DNA of 64,000 bases from Nitrospinaceae bacterium. GTDB lineage: Bacteria > Nitrospinota_A > UBA7883 > JAJDBK01. The notes beneath the pieces were generated by a model. That model saw only the letters and a list, made by a program, of their open reading frames with translations. It searched no databases and was not told where the DNA came from. The DNA lies in the NCBI GenBank assembly GCA_029261405.1, contig JAJDBK010000020.1:23215-87214 (forward strand), given 5' to 3'. Made by a program: the position numbers and the translations under genes. Below are positions 46,867 through 57,955 of this stretch, piece by piece (the stretch's first letter is position 1; each line of letters starts with the position of its first letter).

Positions 46867-47586
46867 ATGTTCACCGGAATAGTGCAGGGACGAGGCAGGA
46901 TCACCGCTATAAGGCGGATGAGCGCTGGTTTGTCGATATCGGTCGATACCGGAAGTCTTGTCTGTCAACCTGAAGCGGGTGAAAGCGTCTCTGTTGACGG
47001 AGTCTGCCTCACTGTGACAGGTTTTGCGGGGTCCATACTGACTTTTGATGTCTCCGAAGAGACGATAGAAAAGACCACGTTAAGCTATATCTCGGCGGGA
47101 ACCGGGGTAAACATTGAACGCGCTCTACGAATGGGAGACCGGGTTGGTGGACATATGGTTACGGGGCATATCGACTCTGTTGGCAAGATCGTGGGTGTTA
47201 CACCGTCGGGGCGTGGACGTATCCTCGAAATATCCCTCGTCGGAGGTGAAATGAAATATATCGTTCCGAAAGGGGCCGTCGCCATGGCCGGTATCAGCCT
47301 CACGGTAGCCGAAGTCATGCGCGATTCATTTACAGTCGCCATCATACCCCACACACTTTCATCCACTACCCTGGCGCAGATTTCTCCGGGGGCGAAGGTT
47401 AACATCGAATACGATATAATGGCAAAATACGCCGAGAGTCTGTTAAAATCAGACAGGAACGAAATTAACCAGAAAGGTGGTAAGGATTCTTATAACAACC
47501 ATCCGGCCGGAGACGGCTCATCCCGCCTTTCCGACAACCGTGACGGTGGAATAGACGAGGATTTTCTCGCACGTCACGGATTTTAA
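46867..47586 (+). CDS. ribE: Riboflavin synthase alpha chain
   Basis: This enzyme dismutates two molecules of 6,7-dimethyl-8-ribityllumazine into riboflavin and its pyrimidine precursor. The N-terminal MFTGIVQGRGRI is the family signature, and two lumazine-binding repeats follow (each with a GESVSVDGVCLTV / GAVAMAGISLTV-type motif). The 239 residues include a long, low-complexity C-terminal linker before a final EDFLARHGF, a tail seen in some other family members. Starts 1 nt after ribD ends. Confidence 0.95.
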   Translation: MFTGIVQGRGRITAIRRMSAGLSISVDTGSLVCQPEAGESVSVDGVCLTVTGFAGSILTFDVSEETIEKTTLSYISAGTGVNIERALRMGDRVGGHMVTGHIDSVGKIVGVTPSGRGRILEISLVGGEMKYIVPKGAVAMAGISLTVAEVMRDSFTVAIIPHTLSSTTLAQISPGAKVNIEYDIMAKYAESLLKSDRNEINQKGGKDSYNNHPAGDGSSRLSDNRDGGIDEDFLARHGF

Positions 47587-47626
47587 TCTATATAACGCAA
47601 CCTCAACAACGCAACCTCATACGGTT

Positions 47627-48853
47627 ATGACAGTCAATAAACATAAATTCAATACAATCGAAGAAGCGTTGGAAGAACTCCACGCTGGCAGAATGGTTAT
47701 TCTCATCGACGATGAAGACCGGGAGAACGAGGGCGACCTCGTCATGGCCGCAGAAAAGATCACACCCGAAGGGGTGAACTTCATGGCTAAAGAGGGGAGG
47801 GGGCTTATCTGCCTTTCCCTTACTCCTGATCGTTGTGACGAGCTTGATCTTCCCCTGATGGTCGATAACAACACCTCTTCTTTTGGAACCGGATTTACCG
47901 TTTCCATAGAAGCGAAGCGGGGTGTAACCACCGGTATTTCAGCGCACGACAGATATGTGACCATAAAAGCCGCCATCGATCCCGCTAAAGGCGCTGATGA
48001 TCTGGCGCGTCCTGGACATGTGTTTCCGTTGCGCTCCCGCGAAGGTGGTGTGCTTGTGCGTGTGGGGCAGACTGAAGGCTCAGTCGATCTTTGCAGAATA
48101 GCGGGTCTCTATCCCGCAGGTGTTATATGCGAAATAATGAACGAGGATGGCACCATGGCCAGAACTCCCCAACTTCGCAAGTTCGCCAAAAAACATGATC
48201 TGAAAATTGTCACGGTCAAGGATCTTGTTGAACACAGGTTGAATAACGAGGTTTTTGTTCGCAGGGCGGTGGAAACAAAACTTCCGACACGGTACGGGGT
48301 TTTTAACTCAATCGCCTACGAAAACGTCATTACCGGTGAGTTGCATCTGGCTCTTTACATGGGTGAAATAAAGAGCGACGAACCGATACTTGTACGGGTT
48401 CACTCCCAATGTATGACCGGCGATGTCTTCGGATCGGAACGTTGCGATTGCGGTGAACAGCTCGATATGGCCATGCGCATGGTAGCCGAGGAGAAGCATG
48501 GTGTGATTCTTTACCTCTTCCAGGAGGGGAGAGGCATCGGACTGTTGAACAAGCTGAAGGCCTATGCTCTGCAGGACGGAGGTCACGATACTGTGGAAGC
48601 GAACCACTCTCTTGGATTCAAGGCGGACCTGAGGGACTACGGTATCGGCGCCCAGATTTTAAGAGACATGGGGATCCACCAGATACGACTCATCACAAAC
48701 AACCCGCGAAAAATTGTAGGGCTGGACGGGTACGGCCTGTCGATTGTGGAGCGGGTCTCGGCCATCTGCGAGCCGAAATCGAGCAACATACGCTATTTGC
48801 AGGCCAAACAAAAGAAACTGGGCCACATGCTGGAGATGGGTGAAACCAAATAG
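47627..48853 (+). CDS. ribBA: Bifunctional DHBP synthase / GTP cyclohydrolase II
   Basis: The N-terminal RibB half (about 1-205) makes the four-carbon unit from ribulose 5-phosphate; [16 protein letters not shown] is its metal and substrate site. The C-terminal RibA half (about 206-408) opens GTP and has the zinc site [17 protein letters not shown] and the catalytic RQEGRGIG-type [13 protein letters not shown]. Both active sites look intact. The gene lies between ribE and ribH. Confidence 0.97.
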   Translation: MTVNKHKFNTIEEALEELHAGRMVILIDDEDRENEGDLVMAAEKITPEGVNFMAKEGRGLICLSLTPDRCDELDLPLMVDNNTSSFGTGFTVSIEAKRGVTTGISAHDRYVTIKAAIDPAKGADDLARPGHVFPLRSREGGVLVRVGQTEGSVDLCRIAGLYPAGVICEIMNEDGTMARTPQLRKFAKKHDLKIVTVKDLVEHRLNNEVFVRRAVETKLPTRYGVFNSIAYENVITGELHLALYMGEIKSDEPILVRVHSQCMTGDVFGSERCDCGEQLDMAMRMVAEEKHGVILYLFQEGRGIGLLNKLKAYALQDGGHDTVEANHSLGFKADLRDYGIGAQILRDMGIHQIRLITNNPRKIVGLDGYGLSIVERVSAICEPKSSNIRYLQAKQKKLGHMLEMGETK

Positions 48854-48932
48854 ATTTTATCGGCGGGAAGTAACCCGCCATGTTTGATTAATCGAAAAAC
48901 GATAACAGTTATCAGGTATACGGAAAATACGA

Positions 48933-49412
48933 ATGAGCGACATGGATAAATGCAGAATTATTGAGGGTGGTCTTGACGGCGCAGGCGCCAGAATTGGTAT
49001 TGTTGTAAGCCGCTTTAACGATTTTCTTACCGGTAAACTGCTTTCAGGGTCACTCGATTGTCTTGTCCGACACGGTGTGGCTCCCGAAAGTGTCACCATC
49101 GTAAAGGTACCGGGATCTTTTGAGACACCGCTGGCTGTAAATAAACTGGCTCGATCAGGCAATTTCGACGCTGTAATTGCGTTGGGCGCGATTATAAGAG
49201 GGGCCACCCCTCATTTTGAGTATGTGGCCGCTGAAACTACGAAAGGTGTAGCCACCGTAATGCTTGAAACAGGTGTGCCTGTAGCTTTTGGAGTGCTTAC
49301 GGTTGACTCGATCGAGCAGGGGATCGAGCGGTCTGGCACGAAATCGGGCAACAAAGGTTTCGACGCGGCTCTGTCCGCCATTGAGATGATCAACCTGGTC
49401 AAGGAATTATGA
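48933..49412 (+). CDS. ribH: 6,7-Dimethyl-8-ribityllumazine synthase
   Basis: RibH condenses the RibD and RibB products to form lumazine and usually assembles into hollow capsids. The 159 residues show [16 protein letters not shown] at the N-terminus, the catalytic His in [13 protein letters not shown] and [14 protein letters not shown]. Its stop overlaps the nusB start (ATGA), a common pairing. Confidence 0.97.
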   Translation: MSDMDKCRIIEGGLDGAGARIGIVVSRFNDFLTGKLLSGSLDCLVRHGVAPESVTIVKVPGSFETPLAVNKLARSGNFDAVIALGAIIRGATPHFEYVAAETTKGVATVMLETGVPVAFGVLTVDSIEQGIERSGTKSGNKGFDAALSAIEMINLVKEL

Positions 49413-49861
49413 GTTCTCGTCGAAAATCGAGAGAAGCGGTAGTTAAAACTTTATATCAGGCCGACCTTGCGAAGAAAGACAATATTAGCGAACTCTTGAA
49501 AGAAGCGTCGGAAGGCGCCTCTCTGGATGAGAATTCTCTTCTCTTTGCAGAAAGACTTGCTACAGGCGCTGTGGAAAACCTTGAAAATATCGACTCGATA
49601 ATATCGAGGTTATTAACAAACTGGACACCGGAACGGCTCGGTTATATGGAGAGGGCCATTCTGAGAATGGCGATCTACGAAATGAAATATGAGTCGGGTA
49701 CTCCGGGAAAGGTTGTCCTGGACGAGGCCATTGAGCTTGCAAAGAGATACTGCGACATCGGCTCGGCCAAACTGATAAACGGTGTTCTGGACAAGGTTCT
49801 CGGAGAAAACGACCAACAAAACCGTAACGATTCCACAAGGCTCGTTGTAAGCCTGTTATAA
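49409..49861 (+). CDS. nusB: Transcription antitermination protein NusB
   Basis: NusB binds boxA RNA with NusE (S10) and supports antitermination of rRNA transcripts. The 150 residues are all-helical: [18 protein letters not shown] at the start, and the later [33 protein letters not shown], the family's most conserved stretch. It overlaps ribH by 4 nt. Confidence 0.96.
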   Translation: MSSRRKSREAVVKTLYQADLAKKDNISELLKEASEGASLDENSLLFAERLATGAVENLENIDSIISRLLTNWTPERLGYMERAILRMAIYEMKYESGTPGKVVLDEAIELAKRYCDIGSAKLINGVLDKVLGENDQQNRNDSTRLVVSLL

Positions 49862-49880
49862 AACTGAAGGTAACCAAACG

Positions 49881-50615
49881 ATGCGATACGCCTTTTTTTC
49901 CGACATTCACAGTAATATGGAAGCGTTCAGCGTGGTTCTTGAGGATATAAATAACTCCCGCGTTGATACGCTTCTTTTCCTGGGAGATATCGTAGGTTAC
50001 GGGCCGAACCCGAACGAGTGTATCGACATGCTGTTGCAAACTCCCGGTGTCGCCATTGCGCTTGGTGGAAACCACGATTGGGCCGCTGTTGGCATGACGG
50101 ATACAAGTTATTTTAACCCGTTTGCCAAGGAAGCTTTGGACTGGACTGTCGAAAATCTGAAAGATGAGCATAAGGAGTTTCTGAAAAGAACCCGTCCCGC
50201 CGATAATATCGACCACTTCCAGGTGGCTCATTCGTCCCCTATGTTGCCGGAGGAGTGGCGATATATCTTAAGCTATCCGGAAGCGTCGGCCAACTACCCG
50301 TTCCTTACGACTGATCTTTGCTTTATCGGTCACTCACATATGCCCCTCGTAATTGACTATACCAGCCAGACGGATTTCACCACGTTTCGGGGAGACAGGC
50401 TTGAGATGAAGCCGGACAGAAAATATATCGTCAATATAGGGTCGGTGGGACAGCCGAGGGACGGTATACCGAAATCGTGCTGGGTTCTTTACGATTCCGA
50501 TGACAACTCCATAACGTACAACAGGGTCGAATACGACATCAAGGCGGTCCAGTCGAAGATGGTAATAGCGGGGCTACCGAAATATCTTGTAGACAGGTTG
50601 GCCTCGGGTAAATGA
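49881..50615 (+). CDS. Calcineurin-like metallophosphoesterase
   Basis: The 244-residue protein has the two-metal phosphoesterase motifs in order: FFSDIHSNMEA (D-x-H), FLGDIVGYGPNPNE (G-D-x-V-G-Y), LGGNHDWAA (G-N-H-D), VAHSSP and GHSHMP. The GDxVGYGP form is typical of a subfamily of bacterial protein- or nucleotide-phosphatases such as PrpE/YmdB-like enzymes, but the substrate cannot be fixed. Its end overlaps holA by 4 nt. Confidence 0.9.
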   Translation: MRYAFFSDIHSNMEAFSVVLEDINNSRVDTLLFLGDIVGYGPNPNECIDMLLQTPGVAIALGGNHDWAAVGMTDTSYFNPFAKEALDWTVENLKDEHKEFLKRTRPADNIDHFQVAHSSPMLPEEWRYILSYPEASANYPFLTTDLCFIGHSHMPLVIDYTSQTDFTTFRGDRLEMKPDRKYIVNIGSVGQPRDGIPKSCWVLYDSDDNSITYNRVEYDIKAVQSKMVIAGLPKYLVDRLASGK

Positions 50616-51667
50616 CATCCGCGTCGGCGCTTACTCCGGCTCTATTCGGCAAAATCTTGTCGGCGAAAAACTTTACCCGAAAACCGCTCTACCTTCTCTT
50701 CGGCTCCGAACCCGCCAGAGTGACCGATGCGGCCACCCGACTTAAAACCTTGCTGACAGAAGAACTCGGCGAAGATAGCTATTCGAGGTATGTCAACCTG
50801 GGTGACGGAGCTGAGGAGCAGAACGCTAACGGAATAGTCGCCCAGCTAAACACCATCTCAATGTTTTGTAAAGGCAAGGTGATCTGGGTGGGGCCGATGT
50901 CGCCGCCTCTGAAAGCCGACGCTCAGGTTTTTGTCGATTACGCAACCGACCCCAACGTTCAATCGACTCTCATCCTGGCTGTAGTGACACCGAAAGATAA
51001 CAAAAAGGCTGTTACAAGCTTCGAAAAATCAGATCTGGCGAAAGCTTTCATGGGTAATAACGGTTGTGGTGTAAGGTTCGTGAAACCGGGGAAAGCCGAA
51101 CTCGCCAAATGGGCGAAGTCGCGTTTCGTCAAACGGGGAGTGTCGATAGAGTCTGAAGCGTTGAACATGCTACTGGATCTTTCCGACAATGACCTGGACA
51201 AACTGGCCAATGAGATCGATAAACTCGCCGCATATATCGGATATGAAGGATCGGTAGAGAAAAGTGACGTGGAGGATACGGTGTCCGATCACCGCCAGGA
51301 GAGGATCTGGGACGCCATAAACGCTGTGCGCAGACGTAACATCAGGGCCGCCATCGATTCGATGAATAATCTCCTGAGATATAACATGCCTCATCAGGTG
51401 ATTCTGAAAACATTGACCAGTGAGATAATGAGAGTATGGGTCGCTGTCGATTTCAGGGCAAAAGGCTTGACGCTCGATAATTTTGCAAAAAATCTGGGAG
51501 GTTCATCCTTTATGTTAGGGGGCGCCTGGTCAGATTCCGCGCGTTGGAATGAGGATCTCGTTCGGCGGGCGTTAGCGGCCATATATGATTGCAACATGGA
51601 TATCATGAAAGCCCAGGTGTCGCAGGAGATAGCGTTAACATCAATGGTCTACAAGATCGTTCGATAA
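50612..51667 (+). CDS. holA: DNA polymerase III delta subunit
   Basis: The delta subunit is the wrench of the clamp loader and opens the sliding clamp. The 351 residues show KPLYLLFGSEPARVTDAATRL near the N-terminus and a long helical C-terminal region (about 210-350). The delta family is poorly conserved, but overall pattern and length fit. It begins inside the phosphoesterase stop (ATGA). Confidence 0.88.
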   Translation: MTSASALTPALFGKILSAKNFTRKPLYLLFGSEPARVTDAATRLKTLLTEELGEDSYSRYVNLGDGAEEQNANGIVAQLNTISMFCKGKVIWVGPMSPPLKADAQVFVDYATDPNVQSTLILAVVTPKDNKKAVTSFEKSDLAKAFMGNNGCGVRFVKPGKAELAKWAKSRFVKRGVSIESEALNMLLDLSDNDLDKLANEIDKLAAYIGYEGSVEKSDVEDTVSDHRQERIWDAINAVRRRNIRAAIDSMNNLLRYNMPHQVILKTLTSEIMRVWVAVDFRAKGLTLDNFAKNLGGSSFMLGGAWSDSARWNEDLVRRALAAIYDCNMDIMKAQVSQEIALTSMVYKIVR

Positions 51668-51740
51668 TAATCAATATTTCTGTTATTTTTGAATCACCCG
51701 TAGTGAGGGTCGAGTTCTCTCAATTTAGGAGGGTGACGGT

Positions 51741-53939
51741 TTGACCGGAAGGAACCTTTTTTCCGCCCTGGTGGCGGGTTCCGTATCAGGGGTTATCGCC
51801 TCGTTTGTCATAATTTCATTTACGGCGATGATTTATTCGGGGGAGTTGTCCTCACATCTCTCTTCCGGAATTGGTCTTGCGCTTATAGGCGCCGTTATCC
51901 TCGGCGTTACTCTGACGTTCACAAGCTCCATCAAGGGAGTTGTCGCCACACCCCAGGACAAACCGGCGGCTATTTTCGCTCTTCTCTCAGCTTCCATGGC
52001 CACAGCTATGGGCGCCACCCATAGCGACCAGGAGATATTTGTTACCATCGTTGCCGTTATCGCTCTTTCCACCCTCTTGACGGGAGTCTTTTTTTTCCTG
52101 CTCGGCTCGCTCAAGCTAGGCTCCCTCATTCGTTTCATACCATACCCGGTGATTGGCGGGTTTATGGCGGGAACCGGATGGCTCCTTATCATGGGCGGTT
52201 TCGGCGTAATGCTCAACGCTCCTTTCACAACCGACAGCGTGGATATGTTGTTAAGTTACGACAAGGCTCTTGTGTGGGCGCCGGGTCTGTTGCTTGGTGT
52301 GTCGTTGCTTGGTGTTATGAGGATTGCAGACCACTATCTGGTTTTTCCTTCCATGCTGGTCGTCGGAGCGATTCTCTTCTACATGGTTATCTTCTTTTCT
52401 GGCGTCGATCTCTCCGAGGTTATGGAACGCGGGTTTCTGTTAGGGCCTTTTCCGGAAGGGGAGCTTTGGAGACCGGTATCGTTGTCGAGCTTTTCTCTTA
52501 TTGACTGGAGGGTAGTCTCGGGAGCCTTGCCCAGTATCGGTACAGTGGTAATCATCAATGTTGGCTCCATCCTGCTTTACATTTCCAGCATAGAGCTTGT
52601 GATGCAAAAAGATATCGATCTTGACCAGGAACTCAGGTCAGCTGGTATATCGAACCTGTTTGCCGGAGCGTCGTTCGGAATGCCCGGTTATCATGTGCTT
52701 AGCCTGACTATACTAAACCACAAAATGAAGGCCGACAGCAGGCTGGTGAGCCTGATCAGTTGCGCGGTTTTAGTCGCCGTCATCCTGGCGGGGACCGCTA
52801 CTCTCTCATATTTTCCCAGGGCGGTGGTAGGGGCCTTGCTCCTCTTCCTTGGGTTCGATCTTGTCTTTGAATGGTTATACGAAGCCAAGCGCAAGCTATC
52901 GCAATCTGATTACCTTGTTGTGGTTTTAGTCTTCGTCTCCGTAGCGGGATACGGGTTCCTTGAAGGAATCATGGTCGGTGTGATTGCCGGTGTTATTTTG
53001 TTTGTGGTCAACTACAGCAGGATCAGCGTTGTTAAACACTCTCTCTCAGGATCTGACTACCACAGCAACGTGGATAGGGCTCAGCCGTTAATGACGATCC
53101 TTAAAGAGCAGGGGAAAAGAATCCTTATCATGAAATTGGAGGGTTACCTCTTTTTCGGCACGTCAGAGGAGATACTCTCCATGATAAGGCGACATTTCCG
53201 AAAGTCCGTACATCCGCCTCTCGAATATGTGGTACTCGATTTCAACCATGTTCACGGTATCGATTCTTCAGCGGTACAGAGTTTTATCAGACTAAAGCAG
53301 TTTGCCGAGGTGGATGGAATCAAACTCGCCTTCGCAAAAATATCGGACGATTTCGTGAACAAGATGAGAAGCGGTGGCTTTCCGCTGGGCGGTAACGTGA
53401 ACGCATCGGTTTTCGAGAATCTCGACGCCGCTTTGGAGTGGTGCGAAAACGATCTTCTTCAAAAGGTGGCGACCAAAGAGGACACAAGTCACACCAGCAT
53501 GAAAGATAAACTTCTGCTCGACTTCAAGGACGTGTCGATGGTTGACAGGTTTCTTGCCTTCATGGATGTAATTAATGTCGATGGTGGGTTTGAACTGATA
53601 GAGCAGGGGGACGAATCGGACCATCTATACTTCCTTGATAGCGGTGAGCTTTCCGTCTACCTTAACCTTGTGGGACGCGAAACCGTAAGGATACGCACCA
53701 TGGGTCCCGGCACTTTTGTAGGGGAGGTCGGCATGTACACCGGTCTGCCAAGAACAGCGTCGGTGGTGACGGAACAGCCGAGCGTCCTGCACGTTTTAAG
53801 CGCGACAGGACTTGCCAGTATGGAGAAGAGCGATCCTGAAGTGGCGGCGAGTTTCCACAGTTATATGGCCAGACGACTCTCAGAGCGGATAGCGTCGATG
53901 AACAAGCTACTGAGCGCCGTGATGGATCAGGAAGGGTAA
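51741..53939 (+). CDS. SulP-family anion transporter fused to STAS and cyclic-nucleotide-binding domains
   Basis: The 732-residue protein has 10 or more membrane helices (about 1-430) of the SulP/SLC26 anion transporter family. A STAS domain follows (about 450-560), with the phosphorylatable-Ser type motif GIDSSAVQSF. Last comes a cNMP-binding domain (about 590-720), with FVGEVGMYTGLPRTASVVTE matching the phosphate-binding cassette, including its Arg. Transport of sulfate, bicarbonate or another anion may therefore be gated by a cyclic nucleotide. It starts at TTG after AGGAGGGTGA. Confidence 0.9.
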   Translation: MTGRNLFSALVAGSVSGVIASFVIISFTAMIYSGELSSHLSSGIGLALIGAVILGVTLTFTSSIKGVVATPQDKPAAIFALLSASMATAMGATHSDQEIFVTIVAVIALSTLLTGVFFFLLGSLKLGSLIRFIPYPVIGGFMAGTGWLLIMGGFGVMLNAPFTTDSVDMLLSYDKALVWAPGLLLGVSLLGVMRIADHYLVFPSMLVVGAILFYMVIFFSGVDLSEVMERGFLLGPFPEGELWRPVSLSSFSLIDWRVVSGALPSIGTVVIINVGSILLYISSIELVMQKDIDLDQELRSAGISNLFAGASFGMPGYHVLSLTILNHKMKADSRLVSLISCAVLVAVILAGTATLSYFPRAVVGALLLFLGFDLVFEWLYEAKRKLSQSDYLVVVLVFVSVAGYGFLEGIMVGVIAGVILFVVNYSRISVVKHSLSGSDYHSNVDRAQPLMTILKEQGKRILIMKLEGYLFFGTSEEILSMIRRHFRKSVHPPLEYVVLDFNHVHGIDSSAVQSFIRLKQFAEVDGIKLAFAKISDDFVNKMRSGGFPLGGNVNASVFENLDAALEWCENDLLQKVATKEDTSHTSMKDKLLLDFKDVSMVDRFLAFMDVINVDGGFELIEQGDESDHLYFLDSGELSVYLNLVGRETVRIRTMGPGTFVGEVGMYTGLPRTASVVTEQPSVLHVLSATGLASMEKSDPEVAASFHSYMARRLSERIASMNKLLSAVMDQEG

Positions 53940-53947
53940 ATCTACAG

Positions 53948-53961
53948 GAGTAGCGCTACTC
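53948..53961. terminator. Perfect 14-bp palindrome between convergent genes
   Basis: GAGTAGCGCTACTC is its own reverse complement and lies between the SulP-type gene and the amidase gene, touching the amidase stop codon. It could cap both transcripts, but has no T-run and no loop. Confidence 0.25.
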
Positions 53962-55546
53962 AGAATGCGCTGGCTATCTTGTAGGTTCTATTGTAATCGA
54001 TTACCCCGTTGGCGATGGAGTTGGCCAGGTTATCAATATACTTCGAACTGCGTAACCTCTTCTCTTCACCAAGGCTTGTGATAAAACCTGTTTCCACAAG
54101 CGCCGATGGCATAGTCGCACGCCAAAGCACATAAAACATCGCCTGTTTGACACCCTTGTCCTTGACTCCGCTATAAGACCTTCTCATCCCTTTGACCAGT
54201 GATCTTTGTACGGCGCCAGCCAGAGTGGCCGAGTCGTTCACTTTGCTGGTATTTGTAAGGTCGCTCATGATATACGCGAGATCGTTCTCCACTTCGCTGG
54301 AGCTTTTCAGAGACAACATATTTTCCCGGGCCGCAGTGTCAAGCTCGTCTTCGCTACGCGCAGGTGACAGGAAGTATGTTTCCAGACCCCTCGCCTTCCG
54401 GTTACGGCTGGCGTTGACATGAATTGATATGAACAGGTCGGCGTTATTCGCGTTGGCTATGACGGTCCTCTCGTCGAGAGCCAGGGTTTTGTCCCTTTTC
54501 CGGGTTAGTATCACCCTGCAACCGAGTCTTCTTTCAAGAATCGGTTTCAGCTTTTTTGCAATGGAGAGGGTTACGTCTTTCTCTCTTAATCCTGTTCGCC
54601 CAATAGCTCCCGGGTCTTTACCACCGTGGCCCGGATCCAGAACAATGGTTCTGATTCTACTGGTCGAAGGTTTGGATTTTACGACAGCTCTATTTTGCGG
54701 AGCTGGTTTCTTGCTCGTCGCCACTTTATTCCGACCAACGTCGATTACGATCCTGAACGGATTGTTGAGGGACGAAACGTCGTAGTAGGTATCTTTGTAT
54801 TTCATGTCGAGCGCGACTCTAGCCACTTTCGACCTGTTCTGAGCCACCCGGATGGAGCCTGCGGTCCCTTTTTTCAGCCGAATTGTCTTCGGTACACCGC
54901 TACTTGTTTTTGTATCCAGAAGATCTATGAAAATCCGGTCCGGGTTAGAAAGTTTTTGTGAGTGATATGCGGTTTTTGCGGAGAGGTAGAGCACTACACG
55001 GGTGTATTTATCCCTCGAATAGGTCTTCACATCCGTAAGGCTTGTCAGGACGGTTTTATCCCCGTGGTTACTCCTGCCAGCCGGTCTGTTCTGTCGGCTC
55101 GACGCCTGGTTATAGGCCGATCTGGCCTTGACGTAGTCGCGCTCATTGAACCGGATATCCCCTATATGTCGTTGAGCGTCATCGACCAGTGTGCTTTTTG
55201 GATAATTTCTAATCACGCGCCTGAAATAGAAAACAGAGCGTTCCTTGTATTCATTTTTCCCGGTCTGTCTGTACCATTTTTCGTACAGCAGTCCCAGCGT
55301 ATATGTGGCGTCCCTGCCTCTTTTCGATGAGGGGCGGGTTTTTACGATATTCTGGAATTTCCGAATAACAAGGTTCCATGCCCGGGGATCGTTGAGTTTT
55401 TCCCGGCCTGAAAAGAGCGCGTAATAATGGCTCCGGGCGGATTGATACATCGACTCGACGTTGGGTTGCGCCGAAAAAGAGGATGAAGGAGCGCCCGCAA
55501 TTCCCACCAGGAGTATAAGAGCAATAAGAAACGAAAATTTCTTCAC
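53960..55546 (-). CDS. N-acetylmuramoyl-L-alanine amidase (AmiC type) with an AMIN domain
   Basis: The enzyme cuts the amide bond between peptidoglycan glycan and peptide, typically during cell separation. The 528 residues start with a signal peptide (FLIALILLVGIAG), then a helical TPR-like stretch (about 30-150) and an AMIN domain (about 165-270). A Ser/Lys linker leads to the zinc amidase domain: VLDPGHGGKDPGA with the first His, LREKDVTLS with Glu, FISIHVNAS with the second His, and the catalytic Glu in ALVETGFITS. GTG start. Confidence 0.93.
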   Translation of the reverse strand: MKKFSFLIALILLVGIAGAPSSSFSAQPNVESMYQSARSHYYALFSGREKLNDPRAWNLVIRKFQNIVKTRPSSKRGRDATYTLGLLYEKWYRQTGKNEYKERSVFYFRRVIRNYPKSTLVDDAQRHIGDIRFNERDYVKARSAYNQASSRQNRPAGRSNHGDKTVLTSLTDVKTYSRDKYTRVVLYLSAKTAYHSQKLSNPDRIFIDLLDTKTSSGVPKTIRLKKGTAGSIRVAQNRSKVARVALDMKYKDTYYDVSSLNNPFRIVIDVGRNKVATSKKPAPQNRAVVKSKPSTSRIRTIVLDPGHGGKDPGAIGRTGLREKDVTLSIAKKLKPILERRLGCRVILTRKRDKTLALDERTVIANANNADLFISIHVNASRNRKARGLETYFLSPARSEDELDTAARENMLSLKSSSEVENDLAYIMSDLTNTSKVNDSATLAGAVQRSLVKGMRRSYSGVKDKGVKQAMFYVLWRATMPSALVETGFITSLGEEKRLRSSKYIDNLANSIANGVIDYNRTYKIASAF

Positions 55547-55691
55547 GCGGATGCGACCATCGCAGACGATAATTAACTGATAATTACGTCAAAATAACAT
55601 ATAATTGTCTGAATTGTCAAATGTAGCCTGATTGGCGTATTGTGGCTATAATTACCGTAATGAAAATCACAAATTGATTGAAAGCGCCCGA

Positions 55692-56423
55692 ATGTCGTTT
55701 GACCCAAAAGGTGTTGAGAAGAAAAGGGCCAATCTTGAGAAGAGTGTGGCCCACTCCATATCGATGCTCGAAACAACCCTGTCACGGTTTCGTACAGCGC
55801 TTCAGAAGCGTCGTGATGAGCGGGAGCGATGTTATAACTCATTCATGAAACTTACCGAACGACGAAGAGAGACTGTTACCAAGTTGAAAAAGATGGTCGA
55901 GAAAACGGAAAAATTAAAACATGACATTCACGACAAGGAGGAGGAACTCGACAGGATTCGGCGTAAGGAGTCTGTAATGTTCGGACGGTACAAGGAATTG
56001 CTGGCGGGAAGGGCGCCTGCGGGAGATACTACAATTCCGGGTGTTCTGAACCGTGAAGGATTCGACGCTCTGCACGAAAAGAAAGTCAGTTTCCTTACAA
56101 GCGTCAGGAATGCGTTCGAGGATATAGAGGGTGATTTCGACGAATTGAAAAAGCGAAAAGAGCGTTTGACAAAAGAGATCAAGCGTTTGAATAAACAGAT
56201 AACCGAGCATAACCGCGCTCGTGAAATGCATCTTGGCAAACTTAAGATTTATGGGCGGGAATCGGATCAATACGAGAAAAAACTGCGCGAGAGTGTGAAG
56301 AGCGAAGAGACCTTGTTAGAGATCTATGCGGGATTTGGTGAAGATTTCAAAGAAGGTGTAATTCTCCCCCCATCCTCTGAAAGCATTCTGCTTAAAAATC
56401 TGAATAACTCGAAACCGTCCTGA
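55692..56423 (+). CDS. Coiled-coil protein of unknown function
   Basis: From ATG 55692 the protein has 243 residues; a TTG 60 nt upstream would add 20. Nearly all of it is charged helix with heptad-like spacing (about 5-105 and 135-215), broken by a short loop around GDTTIPGVLNREG. There is no signal peptide or membrane segment. I do not recognise a family. It lies 11 nt before acpS on the same strand and probably shares its transcript. Confidence 0.6.
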   Translation: MSFDPKGVEKKRANLEKSVAHSISMLETTLSRFRTALQKRRDERERCYNSFMKLTERRRETVTKLKKMVEKTEKLKHDIHDKEEELDRIRRKESVMFGRYKELLAGRAPAGDTTIPGVLNREGFDALHEKKVSFLTSVRNAFEDIEGDFDELKKRKERLTKEIKRLNKQITEHNRAREMHLGKLKIYGRESDQYEKKLRESVKSEETLLEIYAGFGEDFKEGVILPPSSESILLKNLNNSKPS

Positions 56424-56434
56424 GCGATTGTTTC

Positions 56435-56839
56435 GTGACAGATAAAAACCCCCGTTTCAGATCAAGGGTGGGAACCGATATCGTAAATGTTGACCGGATC
56501 AGAAAAGCCATCGAACGACATGGGGATCTGTTCCTGAAAAGAGTTTTTACGCCGGGGGAGATAGAGCGTGTGACTGGTCGGTCAGGGTTATGCGCTTCTT
56601 ACGCCGCCCGATTCGCCGCCAAGGAAGCTGTGATGAAACTGATAGGAGAGGGGATCTGGCGGATACCTTTTACCGATATAGAAATAGTATCCGACCCTTC
56701 CGGCAGACCTTACGTCATTTTGCGGGGAAAGGCGAGGAAGTACGCCGATAAGGGTAATATCGGCGCAATCGACGTATCCCTGGCCCATGAACGGGACTAC
56801 GCAGTGGCAACGGCCAGCGCGATTGTCGAAGTTGAATGA
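56435..56839 (+). CDS. acpS: Holo-[acyl-carrier-protein] synthase
   Basis: AcpS moves 4'-phosphopantetheine from CoA to acyl carrier protein, making it active for fatty acid synthesis. The 134 residues show VGTDIVNVDRIRKAIERHG with the metal-binding Asp, and RFAAKEAVMKLIGEG with the catalytic Glu/Lys. It starts at GTG and is followed by a 12-bp hairpin. Confidence 0.95.
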   Translation: MTDKNPRFRSRVGTDIVNVDRIRKAIERHGDLFLKRVFTPGEIERVTGRSGLCASYAARFAAKEAVMKLIGEGIWRIPFTDIEIVSDPSGRPYVILRGKARKYADKGNIGAIDVSLAHERDYAVATASAIVEVE

Positions 56840-56846
56840 TAGAACC

Positions 56847-56888
56847 TTCGTGAGTCCGAACCTTTATGAGGTGGTCCGGACTCACGAA
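56847..56888. terminator. Bidirectional hairpin between convergent acpS and mdh
   Basis: A perfect 12-bp inverted repeat (TTCGTGAGTCCG, 56847-56858, with its complement at 56877-56888) and an 18-nt loop lies between the two stop codons. There is no long T-run; it probably serves both strands. Confidence 0.55.
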
Positions 56889-56897
56889 GAGACGGGT

Positions 56898-57830
<933 letters not shown>

Positions 57831-57955
57831 TCACTCCTGAGTTAATTAACGTATTTTATTGCGTATGCCCTGTTTCCATTGCTACGTCGAGCAAACTGAC
57901 ATCATTTTACATCTTTGCATGATAACCGTGGTGTTTGTTTTTCAGGTACAGATAA

